A stretch of DNA of 37,432 nt. It comes from Ignavibacteria bacterium. Lineage in GTDB: Bacteria; Bacteroidota; Ignavibacteria; Kapaibacteriales; UBA4661. A program made the position numbers and the translations under genes. Position 1 is the stretch's first letter. Each line of letters starts with the position of its first letter. A model generated the notes under the pieces. The model was not told the origin of the DNA, did no database searches, and saw only the letters and a list, made by a program, of their open reading frames with translations. The stretch spans positions 1 through 37,432 of the forward strand of contig JAAFHM010000004.1 in NCBI GenBank assembly GCA_013298375.1, written 5' to 3'. Of the stretch, positions 1-10,712 are shown in pieces.

Positions 1-239
1 GATATAGATAATCAAAACCTTGTATTCAAGCGCCTTTAAGCCGAAAGTCTCGTTTTTTTGATAAGATGTTTTCTTGGAAAGCCTCTTCGTATCTAGCTTT
101 GTCAGCAACTTGCCAAAGTAAAACTAGTATAGAAACCAATATTTACCGTTTTCCAACTGAAATCATTTAGAACCAATTACCCCCCATTTTCTTGCAACTT
201 TTTCAGCGATAGCGCGTAGATTAAGGGAGACAACAATTT

Positions 240-1007
240 GTGAATATTTTCCCAAGATTAACCGCTCCAACAGCCATGCGCCGCTCAAACGTTTTTCTCG
301 CGCTGACCTTCGGTTTTATCGGCTGCCTCAGCCAAACCGCTCTCAGCATCCAGATTTCTCATCCCCAAACAATGGCGACAAACCTTGCTCGCCATACCGC
401 GACAGCGCGAGTAGCCGATGGCGGCGACGGAACGGATGAAGTTGTGGAAGTGCGCCGTGTTGCGAAAACATTTACTGCGATTGATGTTAATGGCGGCGGT
501 ATTACCGTCGAGGTAACGTGTCAGCAAGAACCCAAAATTGAAATTATCGGGGAGCCGGATGCTGTCAAAACGATTGAGACCGATATTAGCGACGGACGGC
601 TTGAAATCAGTGGTGCGGCATGGAGATTTGGTAAGAAAACAATCGTCGTCCGTGTTTCCATGCAAAACCTGAACAGTATTGAAATGTCGGGCGCAAACGT
701 GATGAAAGTAAGCCGCATCAATACAGACGTTTTGGATGTTGAACTGAGCGGAGCGTGTGTTTTAGACGCTTCCGGCAAAGTGCGGAAATTGATGCTTGAG
801 GTTGCGGGCGCTTCGGTGGTGAACGTGAAAGACCTGATTGCAGAAAAAGTCATTGTTCAAGCCGATGGTGCTTGCAAGGCAACCGTTTATGCAGAAAAAT
901 ATCTTTCTGCTACTGTTTCAGGAGTATCAAAAGTGATATATTGGGGAGAACCCAAAGAAATCAATAAAGACGTTTGCGGATTGGCGAAAGTCAGCCCGAT
1001 GAAATAA
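240..1007 (+). CDS. GIN-domain (DUF2807) putative auto-transporter adhesin-like exported protein
   Basis: ORF with N-terminal signal-like segment; 'VRRVAKTFTAIDVNGGGITVEVTCQQEPKIEIIGEPDAVKTIETDISDGRLEI' resembles the DUF2807 beta-helical family. GTG start assumed. Confidence 0.75.
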   Translation: MNIFPRLTAPTAMRRSNVFLALTFGFIGCLSQTALSIQISHPQTMATNLARHTATARVADGGDGTDEVVEVRRVAKTFTAIDVNGGGITVEVTCQQEPKIEIIGEPDAVKTIETDISDGRLEISGAAWRFGKKTIVVRVSMQNLNSIEMSGANVMKVSRINTDVLDVELSGACVLDASGKVRKLMLEVAGASVVNVKDLIAEKVIVQADGACKATVYAEKYLSATVSGVSKVIYWGEPKEINKDVCGLAKVSPMK

Positions 1008-1013
1008 CACGTT

Positions 1014-4000
1014 ATGCGCAAGCAAACACATACGCTGAATCGCTTCCCTTTGATGACAGCAACTCTAGGCGGAATCCACTTTCTGCCTTGGTTTTGGAAT
1101 AGGCAGCCCGTACCCCGCTTCATGGTGCGCGTTGCCCTTTTCTTTTTCGTGACGTGCCTCCTTTGGCTCACGGTGACTTCCCCCACAAGCGCACAAAACC
1201 TCATCTTCGAGCATCTTTCCTACGAACAAGGACTTTCCGAATCGAATGTTACCGCGATTATCCAAGACCGACAAGGATTTCTGTGGATTGGTACAAGCAA
1301 CGGTCTGAATCGTTACGACGGTCATTCTGTGGTCACGTATCGCAATGACCCGAATGATTCTGCCAGTTTGAGCAATAATGCTATTACAGCACTCTATGAA
1401 GACGAAAGCGGAACGCTTTGGGTTGGAACACAAAACGGTCTTCATGCCCTTGATCGCTCCACCGGGCGCTTTACGGTGTATCGTAATAACCCTGACAATG
1501 CCAATTCACTCAGCAATAATCTTGTTCGCTCCATCATCGAAGCACCGCGCGGGATGCTTTGGGTCGGCACCAAACGCGGGCTGAACCGTTTGGACATTGC
1601 ACGCAACGAGTGGAAAGTCTGGAAAACCGATAAAAAGGGGCGCGGCAAAGGTCCCAGCGACAGCGACATTATTACAATTCTCCAAGAACCGCAGAACCGC
1701 GCCAATCTTTGGCTGGGAACGCGGAATGGCGGCATCAATAAGCTGCATCTGCCTTCCGGTGTTTTTACCGTGTTTAAGCCTGAGATGAGCGACAACGACG
1801 AAATGAGTTCGGGTGTTACAGCGATGACCTTCGATGCTAACGGCAGTCTGTGGCTCAGTACCCGCGACAATGCGCTCTGGCGCTTTTACACCAGCAACAA
1901 CGAATTTACCCCCGTCGAGTCTCTCGAATCTTCCATGATGAATCAAGTCGTGCCGCTCTCGAATACTCGCTCCGTCAGTGTTCAAGCGCTTGCTGTTGAC
2001 AGACAAGGAATGCTGTGGGTCGGGACACGAGCAGGTCTATTCTCGCGTCGTATTGCCAATGAGGCTCATGCATCAGACCCCAAATCCCAAGACCTCCTCT
2101 GGCAACACCACGCAAACAACCCTAACGATGCGCAAAGCCTCAGCGACAATGCCGTGACGGTCATTCGGCAAGACCGTTCGGGTGTGCTGTGGTTTGGTAC
2201 GCAAGCCGGCGGGGTAAATAAGTATGTTCCGCAAACCTCGGCATTTCGCAATGTCAAATACGACCCGCTTCAAAAGTCGCTTCCAAGCCCGATTGTGAAC
2301 GCAATAGCGGGCAAAGCGAATGGCGAACTATGGTTCGGCACACAAAATGGCGTGGTGGTCTATGTTGGAAACTCGCCCGTACGATTGCTGGCGGTGGAAT
2401 CCGTGATTACGGCTATTTTGCACGACTCCCAAGGAAGTACATGGCTCGGAACGGAGAATGGTCTGGTGCAGATTGAGTCTCGCGGCATAGAGAGGCGCTT
2501 TGAATATTCACCCGATAAAAGCGAGGGTTTGAGCGATAATCTTGTGACTGCGCTGGCAGAAGACCGCAATGGCAATATCTGGATTGGCACACAAGGCGGC
2601 GGTATTTCGCGCTTTAACACTCATTTGAAGACGTTTCAAAACTATTGGAGCAGCAGCGATACGCCGGGCAGCATCAGTGACAATTTCGTTTTTTCGATAC
2701 TTGTCGCCAGTGACGGCACGGTCTGGATTGGGACAAATAACGGTCTGAACCGCTACAACCCCGATACCGACACGTTTACCGCCTTTGCGCGGTCGTCCTC
2801 CAATGCCCAGACCAACGCCATGCCCGAAGCACCGATACTCGCGCTCTACGAAGATGCCGCCAAGCACCTTTGGCTTGGGACGTTGGGCGGCGGGCTGTAC
2901 CGTTTCGAGCCTGCGCAAAAGCGAGCTGTGCGCTTCAGCAAAAAAGACCATTTGCCAAGCGAAACAATCTACGGAATATTGGGCGATACGAAAGGCAAAC
3001 TTTGGCTCAGTACCAGTCGTGGTCTGGCTTCGCTGACACCACGCGGCAACGGAGAGCCGAGCATCCGCATCTATGGCGCTGCCGATGGCTTGCAAAGCAG
3101 TGCATTCCGCAAAGGCGCATACTTCCGCACGGCAAGCGGTACGATGCTCTTTGGCGTAGGAGCGGGATTCGTGGCATTCGATGCTGATTCGCTGCGCGAC
3201 AACATGATGCCGCCAAGTCTTGCCGTTACACGCTTCCACGTTTTTGGTAATAACGAGGAAGCTGCGCCCGCACCAACACAAACGCGCTTTGAGATTGACT
3301 ATGGGGAAAATTTTGAGATAGAATATGCTGCGCTGGACTTTACGAACCCTGCCCGCAACGAATACGCCTATCATTTCGGCGATTCGGATAGTAACTGGGT
3401 TTACATGGGGCAGAATCGGCGTATTACGGTAACGAATTATGACCCGGGTGAATACAGTGTTTTCGTCAAAGCCTCCAACAGCGACGGCGTGTGGACGGCA
3501 GAGCCGCTTGTGTTGACGCTTATTGTGCGTCCGCCGTGGTGGAGGACGTGGTGGTCCCATACTCTGGCTATTGTTGCGGGCATTGCGTGTATTGTCGGGG
3601 CGTATCGTCTGCGGGTTCGGCGGATGATTGCTTCGGGCAAACGGCTTCAAACTTTGGTGGATGAGCGCACAAAAGAAATTTCCGAACAGAAATATTTGCT
3701 GGAAGCGCAAGGTTCAGAAATTCAAATGACGAATGCCGCATTGCAAGAGAAGAACGTTGAATTGGAAAGAGTTCTGCATACCAGCGAAAATGCACGGCAA
3801 GAATTGGAGAGGGCTTACCAGCTTTTGGATAGAGAAAACTCCCGCAAAACACAGGAATTGAACGAAGCCCGCGCTTTCCAAATTTCGATGCTCCCGAAAC
3901 AAACCCCGCAAATACAGGGCTTGGATATTGCCTTTGCACTCAGAACGGCAACGGAAGTGGGCGGCGATTACTACGATTACGTGCTTTCGCCCGATGGCGG

Positions 4001-4625
4001 ACTAACGCTGGCAATCGGCGACGCTACGGGGCATGGGGTTCGCGCCGGAATGCTGGTGTCACTCGTCAAAAGCAGCTTTCATGCGCTTGTCCACGATTAT
4101 TCCCTGAGCGAAACCGCCGCAATGATTTCGCAAACTATCAAGCAAATGCGGCTTCAGCGAATGTTTATGTGCCTGTCGTTGCTGCATTTGCGCCGCAAGG
4201 AGCATCCACATCATCAGGCGTGGCAACTCGAAATGGCGGGTGCCGGAATGCCACCCATGCTGCTCTATCGCGCTGCAACAGGGCGTGTGGAGCATTTGCG
4301 AACGCAAGGAATCGTGCTGGGGACGATGGAAAATGCGGTCTATCCTGTTCGCCACATTGAAGTCGAGGCGGGCGACCGATTGCTGCTCATGTCGGACGGT
4401 ATTATCGAACTTTTCAACGCCTCCGGAGATGAACTCGGTACGCAGCGCGTGGAAGATTGCTTTTTGCGTCTTTGCCAAGACCGCCACGAATGCAGCGCCG
4501 ATGCGATGTTAGCAGAACTGCACTATCTGACCGACGAGTGGGTGGACGGCGAACCCTTGCATGACGACATTGCCCTGATAATGATTCGGGTGGGAAACGA
4601 GGAAGGGATAAGGGATAAGGGATAA
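1014..4625 (+). CDS. Two-component-regulator propeller / Y_Y_Y domain protein with TM, coiled coil and C-terminal SpoIIE-type PP2C phosphatase
   Basis: Many 'GxLWxGTxxGLNRxD' propeller repeats; Y_Y_Y-like region ('EYAYHFGDSDSNWVYMGQNRRITVTNYDPGEYSVFVKASN'); C-terminal 'EVGGDYYDYVLSPDGGLTLAIGDATGHGVRAGMLVSLVK' SpoIIE/PP2C motif. Confidence 0.93.
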   Translation: MRKQTHTLNRFPLMTATLGGIHFLPWFWNRQPVPRFMVRVALFFFVTCLLWLTVTSPTSAQNLIFEHLSYEQGLSESNVTAIIQDRQGFLWIGTSNGLNRYDGHSVVTYRNDPNDSASLSNNAITALYEDESGTLWVGTQNGLHALDRSTGRFTVYRNNPDNANSLSNNLVRSIIEAPRGMLWVGTKRGLNRLDIARNEWKVWKTDKKGRGKGPSDSDIITILQEPQNRANLWLGTRNGGINKLHLPSGVFTVFKPEMSDNDEMSSGVTAMTFDANGSLWLSTRDNALWRFYTSNNEFTPVESLESSMMNQVVPLSNTRSVSVQALAVDRQGMLWVGTRAGLFSRRIANEAHASDPKSQDLLWQHHANNPNDAQSLSDNAVTVIRQDRSGVLWFGTQAGGVNKYVPQTSAFRNVKYDPLQKSLPSPIVNAIAGKANGELWFGTQNGVVVYVGNSPVRLLAVESVITAILHDSQGSTWLGTENGLVQIESRGIERRFEYSPDKSEGLSDNLVTALAEDRNGNIWIGTQGGGISRFNTHLKTFQNYWSSSDTPGSISDNFVFSILVASDGTVWIGTNNGLNRYNPDTDTFTAFARSSSNAQTNAMPEAPILALYEDAAKHLWLGTLGGGLYRFEPAQKRAVRFSKKDHLPSETIYGILGDTKGKLWLSTSRGLASLTPRGNGEPSIRIYGAADGLQSSAFRKGAYFRTASGTMLFGVGAGFVAFDADSLRDNMMPPSLAVTRFHVFGNNEEAAPAPTQTRFEIDYGENFEIEYAALDFTNPARNEYAYHFGDSDSNWVYMGQNRRITVTNYDPGEYSVFVKASNSDGVWTAEPLVLTLIVRPPWWRTWWSHTLAIVAGIACIVGAYRLRVRRMIASGKRLQTLVDERTKEISEQKYLLEAQGSEIQMTNAALQEKNVELERVLHTSENARQELERAYQLLDRENSRKTQELNEARAFQISMLPKQTPQIQGLDIAFALRTATEVGGDYYDYVLSPDGGLTLAIGDATGHGVRAGMLVSLVKSSFHALVHDYSLSETAAMISQTIKQMRLQRMFMCLSLLHLRRKEHPHHQAWQLEMAGAGMPPMLLYRAATGRVEHLRTQGIVLGTMENAVYPVRHIEVEAGDRLLLMSDGIIELFNASGDELGTQRVEDCFLRLCQDRHECSADAMLAELHYLTDEWVDGEPLHDDIALIMIRVGNEEGIRDKG

Positions 4626-4639
4626 TTATGCTTTATCCC
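4605..4639. repeat. Three tandem GGGATAA heptamers plus inverted copy TTATCCC between convergent genes (possible terminator hairpin)
   Basis: GGGATAA at 4605-4611, 4612-4618, 4619-4625, then TTATCCC at 4633-4639; the third copy supplies the TAA stop of the upstream CDS. Confidence 0.6.
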
Positions 4640-4664
4640 CCATCCCTCACCCCTCATCCTTTTC

Positions 4665-5699
4665 TTACTCAGCGCCCTCTGGAAACTCCCCGCGCAAGAA
4701 TGCTTCGGCTTCCAACACATCATCGCGGCTACCGATAAAGAGCGGTGAGCGTTGATGGATGGCTTCGGGGCGTAAATCCAAGATACGGTTCTTACCGTCG
4801 CTTGCCCGCCCGCCTGCTTGCTCAATAATCATTGCTAAAGGATTGCATTCATAAAGAATGCGGAGTTTGCCATTCGGACTGCTTCTGTCGGCAGGATACA
4901 TGAAAATTCCGCCATACATAATTGTTCGGTGCAAATCGGCAATACTTGTTCCCACATAGCGAAGCGAGTAGGGACGGCGTTTGTCGGTAGAAGGGGTTTT
5001 GAGATATTCGATATATTTTTTGAGATTATCATTCCATTTTGAGGAATTGCCTTCATTGACGCTGTAATACTTACCGCGATTCGGTATTTGAATTTTTTCA
5101 TCACTCAGCAAAAACTCACCAATGGTGGGGTCGTAGGTAAAGACATCCACGCCATTGCCAGTTGTATAGACGAGTTGTGTGCTACTACCGTAGCAAACAT
5201 ATCCTGCCGCAACCTGCCGTGCGCCCGGCTGCAACACATCTTCCAACGTGCCGTCCCCGACGTAATCCGGCGTAACGCGGTGATAAATTGAAAAAATTGT
5301 CCCAATCGTGACATTGACATCAATATTTGATGAGCCATCGAGGGGATCGAACAGCAGCACATACTTACCGCGCTCATACTCTGGCGGGATAGGAATAAGT
5401 TCCTCCGATTCTTCCGAAGCCATGATGCAAAGGTGTCCACCGTGATCCATAGCCCGAAAAATCGTATCATGGGCAATTTGGTCGAGTTTTTTTACTTGTT
5501 CTCCGTGAACATTCGTGCCGTCGGTTAGCCCCAGAACATCGTTCAATCCCGCACGGCGGACATCCCGCGAGATAAGACGTATCGCCAAGAGCATATCGCG
5601 CATCATCCTTGAGAACTCGCCTGTCGCGCCTCGCTTCACATGTTCTTCTTCGGCAATGTGTCGTTCTATCGTTACGAGTTTGCTTACACGCATTCGCAT
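4665..5699 (-). CDS. fbp: Fructose-1,6-bisphosphatase class I
   Basis: 'LLFDPLDGSSNIDVNVTIGTIFSIY' and 'GGIFMYPADRSSPNGKLRILYECNPLAMIIEQAGGRA' motifs; ATG at 5699 preceded by AGGAGG on the minus strand, favoured over the ORF-track start at 5765. Confidence 0.95.
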   Translation of the reverse strand: MRMRVSKLVTIERHIAEEEHVKRGATGEFSRMMRDMLLAIRLISRDVRRAGLNDVLGLTDGTNVHGEQVKKLDQIAHDTIFRAMDHGGHLCIMASEESEELIPIPPEYERGKYVLLFDPLDGSSNIDVNVTIGTIFSIYHRVTPDYVGDGTLEDVLQPGARQVAAGYVCYGSSTQLVYTTGNGVDVFTYDPTIGEFLLSDEKIQIPNRGKYYSVNEGNSSKWNDNLKKYIEYLKTPSTDKRRPYSLRYVGTSIADLHRTIMYGGIFMYPADRSSPNGKLRILYECNPLAMIIEQAGGRASDGKNRILDLRPEAIHQRSPLFIGSRDDVLEAEAFLRGEFPEGAE

Positions 5700-5945
5700 A
5701 TTCTTCCTCCTAAGATTTTCGTGCATGGTCAATGCACCGTTTGAGAAATTCACACTAAAAAACACTCATGGTTTTCCTGTGCCGAATATAGCGTTTATGC
5801 GGGACAAAACAGGATGAAAATTTTTTTGTGATAAAATTTTCTTGCGCGGCGAATACGTGAGTTTTTGCATCTTGCAACGCTATATCGTAATTTACCAAGC
5901 AATAACAAGCCCAATTTTTCTTCAACCCCTGATATCATCAAGCCG

Positions 5946-6845
5946 ATGAGCGACCCCACAAAACAATTCGCCCCCAAACCCGCCGTGCCGCAGCAAGCAA
6001 AAACGGAGTCCGACACGCCTATTTACGGCACTCCGGCGGTGCGTCGCACCAAACACGTTACCCGACAAACACTGCTTGAGCGCAAGAAACGTGGTGAGCG
6101 CTTCTCGTGCCTAACGGCTTACGATGCAACAATGGCGCAGATTTTTGACGAGGCGGGAATAGACCTACTCCTTGTCGGTGATTCGGTCGCAAACGTTGTG
6201 CAGGGGCATGAAACCACGATTCCCGTCACGTTGGACGAAATTATTTACCACACTAAAGCCGTGTTGCGGGGTGTGAGCCGGGCGATGGTCGTTGCTGATA
6301 TGCCGTTTATGTCGTACCAAATCTCGCCCGAAGAAGCATTCCGCAATGCCGGACGGCTGATGAAAGAAGCGGGCGCAAGCGCAGTAAAGCTCGAAGGCGG
6401 GAGGCGGGTGTTGGAGATTGTTGCTCATATTAGCGAGGCGGGTATTCCCGTGATGGGGCATTTGGGGCTTACGCCGCAAAGTATTCATCAATTCGGCTCC
6501 TATCGCACACGCGGCACGGACAAAAAAGAAGCGGAACAGATATTGCGCGATGCGAAAGATTTAGAGCGGGCGGGCTGCTTTGCTATTGTTTTGGAAAAAA
6601 TCCCTTCCGAACTCGCACAGCAAATTACTGAATCGCTGACGATTCCGACCATCGGCATTGGCGCGGGCGTTCATTGCGACGGGCAGATTTTGGTTTATAC
6701 CGATATGCTGGGTATTACCAACGACTTCCAGCCGCGTTTTGTGCGCCGTTATGACGTAATGCGTGAGCGGATGCTTGAGGCGGTCGGGCAGTACATCAAC
6801 GATGTTCGCACGGCGACGTTTCCATCGGATGAGGAGAGCTATTAA
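5946..6845 (+). CDS. panB: 3-methyl-2-oxobutanoate hydroxymethyltransferase
   Basis: '[55 protein letters not shown]' and '[24 protein letters not shown]' PanB motifs; start at ATG 5946 is a choice, ORF opens at 5865. Confidence 0.95.
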   Translation: MSDPTKQFAPKPAVPQQAKTESDTPIYGTPAVRRTKHVTRQTLLERKKRGERFSCLTAYDATMAQIFDEAGIDLLLVGDSVANVVQGHETTIPVTLDEIIYHTKAVLRGVSRAMVVADMPFMSYQISPEEAFRNAGRLMKEAGASAVKLEGGRRVLEIVAHISEAGIPVMGHLGLTPQSIHQFGSYRTRGTDKKEAEQILRDAKDLERAGCFAIVLEKIPSELAQQITESLTIPTIGIGAGVHCDGQILVYTDMLGITNDFQPRFVRRYDVMRERMLEAVGQYINDVRTATFPSDEESY

Positions 6846-6848
6846 CGT

Positions 6849-7943
6849 ATGACCCAAACCATCCAAGAATACCGCATCAACCAGCTTCGTAGCGGCTTTG
6901 ACCAACGCAAAATTGATGCCCTCATCATCACGCACGTCCCGCACGTGGCATACTTGACGGGCTTTAGCGGATCAAGTGCCATGCTTGTTTTGACGCGCTC
7001 CGCAGCACATTTCCTTACCGACGGGCGCTATACCGAACAGGCGCGGCAGGAAGTTCGTCTGCCAAACGTGGATATTCATATTGAGCGTGAGTGGTGGAAA
7101 TATGTTCACGAAAAAAAACTGCTGGAAGGCTCTTCAATAGTGGGCTTCGAGGCATCGCATACGTCGGTCGCATCGGCAGAATCCATGAAGAAAATTATCA
7201 CGGGACGCTCATGGCAAGCGATTGTGGGTATGGTTGAGGCGGTTGTCATGGTCAAAACCCGCGAAGAAGCGAACTTTATCCGTGAGGCGGCGGGAATTGC
7301 CGCAAAGACCTACGACCACGTGCTGCGCACCACCAAAGCTGGAATGACCGAAAACGACGTAGCGGCTGAGGTTGCCTACATTTCCAAAAAATTGGGTTCA
7401 GAAAGCGAAGGCTTTGAGACGATTGTTGCAAGCGGTGTACGGGGTGCTTTGCCACACGGACGCTCCACAAACAAGGTCATTCGCTCCGGTGAACTTGTTA
7501 CTCTCGACTTTGGTTGCCGTGTTCAGGGGTTTTACAGCGATGTAACCCGCACGTTTGCTGTCGGAGAGCCAAGCCTTTTCGACCGCGCTATTTTTGATTT
7601 GGTCTTGCGAGCAAATGAAGCCGCTATCCTTGCGGCAAAGGGCGGTATGAAAGTCGGCGTGTTGGATGCCGTTGCCCGCGACATTATCAAAGAAGTTGGT
7701 TACGGCGAAGAATTTGCGCATGGTTTGGGGCATGGCTTAGGGCGCGAGGTGCATGAAAAACCAAGCATTTCTTACCGATTCGCCGACGAGATTGCACACG
7801 TTGGGGCGGTTATTACGATTGAGCCGGGCGTGTATCTGCCGGAGCGCTGCGGGGTGCGGGTTGAAGATGATGTTTGGCTCACCGAAACAGGCTGCGAAGT
7901 CTTGACCGAAGCCATTCCAAAGCAACTGATTATCGTTGAATAA
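6849..7943 (+). CDS. Xaa-Pro aminopeptidase family (M24) peptidase
   Basis: 'LVTLDFGCRVQGFYSDVTRTFAVG', 'HGLGHGLGREVHEKPSIS', 'ITIEPGVYLPERCGVRVEDDVWLT' metallopeptidase M24 motifs. Confidence 0.94.
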   Translation: MTQTIQEYRINQLRSGFDQRKIDALIITHVPHVAYLTGFSGSSAMLVLTRSAAHFLTDGRYTEQARQEVRLPNVDIHIEREWWKYVHEKKLLEGSSIVGFEASHTSVASAESMKKIITGRSWQAIVGMVEAVVMVKTREEANFIREAAGIAAKTYDHVLRTTKAGMTENDVAAEVAYISKKLGSESEGFETIVASGVRGALPHGRSTNKVIRSGELVTLDFGCRVQGFYSDVTRTFAVGEPSLFDRAIFDLVLRANEAAILAAKGGMKVGVLDAVARDIIKEVGYGEEFAHGLGHGLGREVHEKPSISYRFADEIAHVGAVITIEPGVYLPERCGVRVEDDVWLTETGCEVLTEAIPKQLIIVE

Positions 7944-8027
7944 CTCCCCCCAACAATCGGCAGTGCTAAACTTTTCTTCCGCTTTTTCGTCTCCAATGTG
8001 AGTCATGTTCCACATTTCTTTTTTGTT

Positions 8028-10712
8028 ATGAAATTTCGTATCGTTTCTCTTACTCTCACATTTTTGCTTCTTTCCGCGCCATTTCTCGCGGCGCAGGATG
8101 TTTTCACAGGTAGAAGCGTCCGCATAGTCAATCCGGGCGCACCGCTCAACAGCGACACGCTGGATTACGCGCCAACCATCAGCCCCGATGGGAAAACAAT
8201 CTACTTCGTTTCCAGCAGGACGGGCAGTAAAAAAACACTTCGTTCCGGCGCTCGGTCGCATGATTTCTGGTTCAGCACGAAGCAGAACCGCTTAGATACG
8301 ATATTTTCCGAGCCACTGAGCATGGATAGCATTATCACATCAGCAAACAATGGCTTAAATACGTCGCGCAACGAGGGTGTTCCGTCTATCGCCGCGAACC
8401 GCCGCACGATGTACTTCACGGGCTGCGACCGTCCCGACGTTATTCGCCGTAAAAAACCTCTGAACGGTGAAAAAATTGAGGATGAAGATTGTGATATTTA
8501 TGTCGTGGATTTGAATGAAAATGGCGAATGGGGAATCCCGCGCAATCTTGGTCTAGCGGTCAATTCCGAGTGGTGGGACGGACAGCCGTCCATCAGCCCC
8601 GACGGACTGCGGTTGTATTTTGCTTCAAACCGTCCCGGCGGCTATGGCTTGGCGGATATTTGGTATTCAGATTTCGACCAAGCCCGTAAAATCTGGCTTG
8701 CGCCGAAAAATGCGGGAAACACCATCAATACGCCCGGCTTCGATTGGTCGCCTTTTATCGCTGCGAATAACCGCGAATTATTCTTTTCTTCCGATTGGCA
8801 TCAGCCCAATTACGGGGAAACAGATTTCTACGTGGCAGTGCGCAACGACAAAGACCGTTGGACGTTGCCGCGCAATCTCGGACAGCCCATCAATACTGCC
8901 TCCAAAGAAGCATTTATCTGTACGCCCGCCTCGCGCGACGTTCTCTATTTTGCCTCGCAGCGCGGAGATATTCCGAATTTTCAGGGCAAGTATGATATTT
9001 TTATGGCGTTTGTGCCGCAAAGTTCGCTTTCGGTGGCAATTCCGCTTTCGGGGCGAGTGCTGGACGGTTGCACAATGCAAAACACCATTGCAACAGTGAG
9101 TATTTTTAATCCTGTGACCAAACGCACCTTCCGCGATACGTTGAACGGTATAAAGCGCGTCACCTTTGAAACCGTTCTCACGGATTTTGACTTTGGACCG
9201 CTTGAAAAGCCTGTTGACACCTTGCGTTTGGCGATAACGGCGCAAAGCCCGCAATTCGGCACACTGACCCAAACGCTGGCGATTGTTCGCCCGAAACCCG
9301 CACAAAATGGCATTTACGCCGCAATGCCGGAAATTGCGCCCTTGACATTGGTTTTTGGTGAGCGCCCGACGCTTAGTTCGGTCATGGAAGCGGTGAATAG
9401 TGCGCTGCTCCGCCCAACGACGACAAAGCTGCTTGCATCAGGTTTCAAGGGTTTGGCGATGGAAGAAGTTGTGAGCGTGAGCGTGAATCGGATTTTGAAT
9501 TACGTCTTTTTTGATGAAGGCGCAAGCGCAATTCCAAGCCGCTACAATCTTCTCAAAACCACGCTCGAAGCCGATGCTTTCGATGAAGAAAAGCTGCGCG
9601 GCGAGACACTCGACAAATATTATCACACACTCAACGTTTTCGGAACGCGGCTCCGAAAATTTCCCAAATCCACAATAACGATTGTCGGCTGCAACGATCA
9701 ATCCAGTGCTGCCGAGAAAAAAGCGGGACTCTCGAAAAACCGCGCAAACACGGTCTTGGCGTACTTGCGGGATATTTGGGGCATTAGCGAAAAGCGCATG
9801 AAACTCGTTGCGCGGGATTTGCCGAATGCGCCGTCGAACCGAGATGATAGCTTGGGTTTGGCGGAAAATCGGCGTGTGGAAATTGTCTGCGACGATTGGG
9901 ATATTATCAAACCCGTCGTGGACAGAACGCCCGTAATTAGCGCTTCGTCGCAAGCCGTGAAATTTACCATCAATTCGCCACAAGCATTGGAGCGCGTTTC
10001 AGCACCACCGCCTGTGCCTCAGCAACTGCAAGCCGTTGTGGTTAATGGCAAAACCGTCTATCAACAGCCGCCACCGCCACCCACGCCACCAAGCACCGTG
10101 CGGACGTTGACGATTTTGCAAGGCGGAAAAGTGTGGAAACGGTTTGATAACGTTGCGACGAGTGGCACAATCGCATGGAATTGGAAAAATAACGCCGAAG
10201 ACTTCCCCTCAGGCACGGAGCCACTTACAGTGGTGTTTTCCGTGAAGGACAAATCGGGACGCGAGTGTTTTTCCGAATCGGCGACCATTCCGATAAAACG
10301 CATCACCACAAGCGACAAAAAACGCGATAATATTGCCGACAAGACGCTTGAACGCTACAATCTTATCATGTTTCCCTTTGACAAATCCGACGTTGGCACG
10401 ATGAACAGCCGCATTTTGAAAGAATACGTGTTACCGCGCTTGTTTCCGACTTCGGATGCCGTTGTGGTGGGGCATACTGACGTGATTGGTTCGGATGAGT
10501 ACAATTTGAAACTCTCTGCGTCTCGCGGTGCGAAGGCAAAAGAAGAACTTGCGTCATTGCTGCAAATCAAGGTAAAATCACTAGATTCCAAAGGTGTCGG
10601 CGAAGCAGAGCCGCTTTTCGACAATTCGCTCCCCGAAGGGCGCTTCTACAACCGCACCGTACAAGTTATCATCGAAACCCCTGTTATCGAGGTGGACAAT
10701 GGACAACAATAG
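8028..10712 (+). CDS. Exported PD40/WD40-like beta-propeller protein with two OmpA-like regions
   Basis: Signal peptide 'MKFRIVSLTLTFLLLSAPFLAA'; repeated 'QPSISPDGLRLYFASNRPGGYGLADIW'; C-terminal 'VVVGHTDVIGSDEYNLKLSASRGAKAKEEL...NRTVQVIIE' OmpA-like. Confidence 0.88.
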   Translation: MKFRIVSLTLTFLLLSAPFLAAQDVFTGRSVRIVNPGAPLNSDTLDYAPTISPDGKTIYFVSSRTGSKKTLRSGARSHDFWFSTKQNRLDTIFSEPLSMDSIITSANNGLNTSRNEGVPSIAANRRTMYFTGCDRPDVIRRKKPLNGEKIEDEDCDIYVVDLNENGEWGIPRNLGLAVNSEWWDGQPSISPDGLRLYFASNRPGGYGLADIWYSDFDQARKIWLAPKNAGNTINTPGFDWSPFIAANNRELFFSSDWHQPNYGETDFYVAVRNDKDRWTLPRNLGQPINTASKEAFICTPASRDVLYFASQRGDIPNFQGKYDIFMAFVPQSSLSVAIPLSGRVLDGCTMQNTIATVSIFNPVTKRTFRDTLNGIKRVTFETVLTDFDFGPLEKPVDTLRLAITAQSPQFGTLTQTLAIVRPKPAQNGIYAAMPEIAPLTLVFGERPTLSSVMEAVNSALLRPTTTKLLASGFKGLAMEEVVSVSVNRILNYVFFDEGASAIPSRYNLLKTTLEADAFDEEKLRGETLDKYYHTLNVFGTRLRKFPKSTITIVGCNDQSSAAEKKAGLSKNRANTVLAYLRDIWGISEKRMKLVARDLPNAPSNRDDSLGLAENRRVEIVCDDWDIIKPVVDRTPVISASSQAVKFTINSPQALERVSAPPPVPQQLQAVVVNGKTVYQQPPPPPTPPSTVRTLTILQGGKVWKRFDNVATSGTIAWNWKNNAEDFPSGTEPLTVVFSVKDKSGRECFSESATIPIKRITTSDKKRDNIADKTLERYNLIMFPFDKSDVGTMNSRILKEYVLPRLFPTSDAVVVGHTDVIGSDEYNLKLSASRGAKAKEELASLLQIKVKSLDSKGVGEAEPLFDNSLPEGRFYNRTVQVIIETPVIEVDNGQQ

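Noticed and set aside
2508-3710. 400-aa minus-strand ORF antisense to the propeller/SpoIIE gene
   Set aside because: Lies entirely opposite a gene with clear domain motifs; its translation is rich in Arg/His/Cys and shows no recognisable motif, typical of a shadow ORF.
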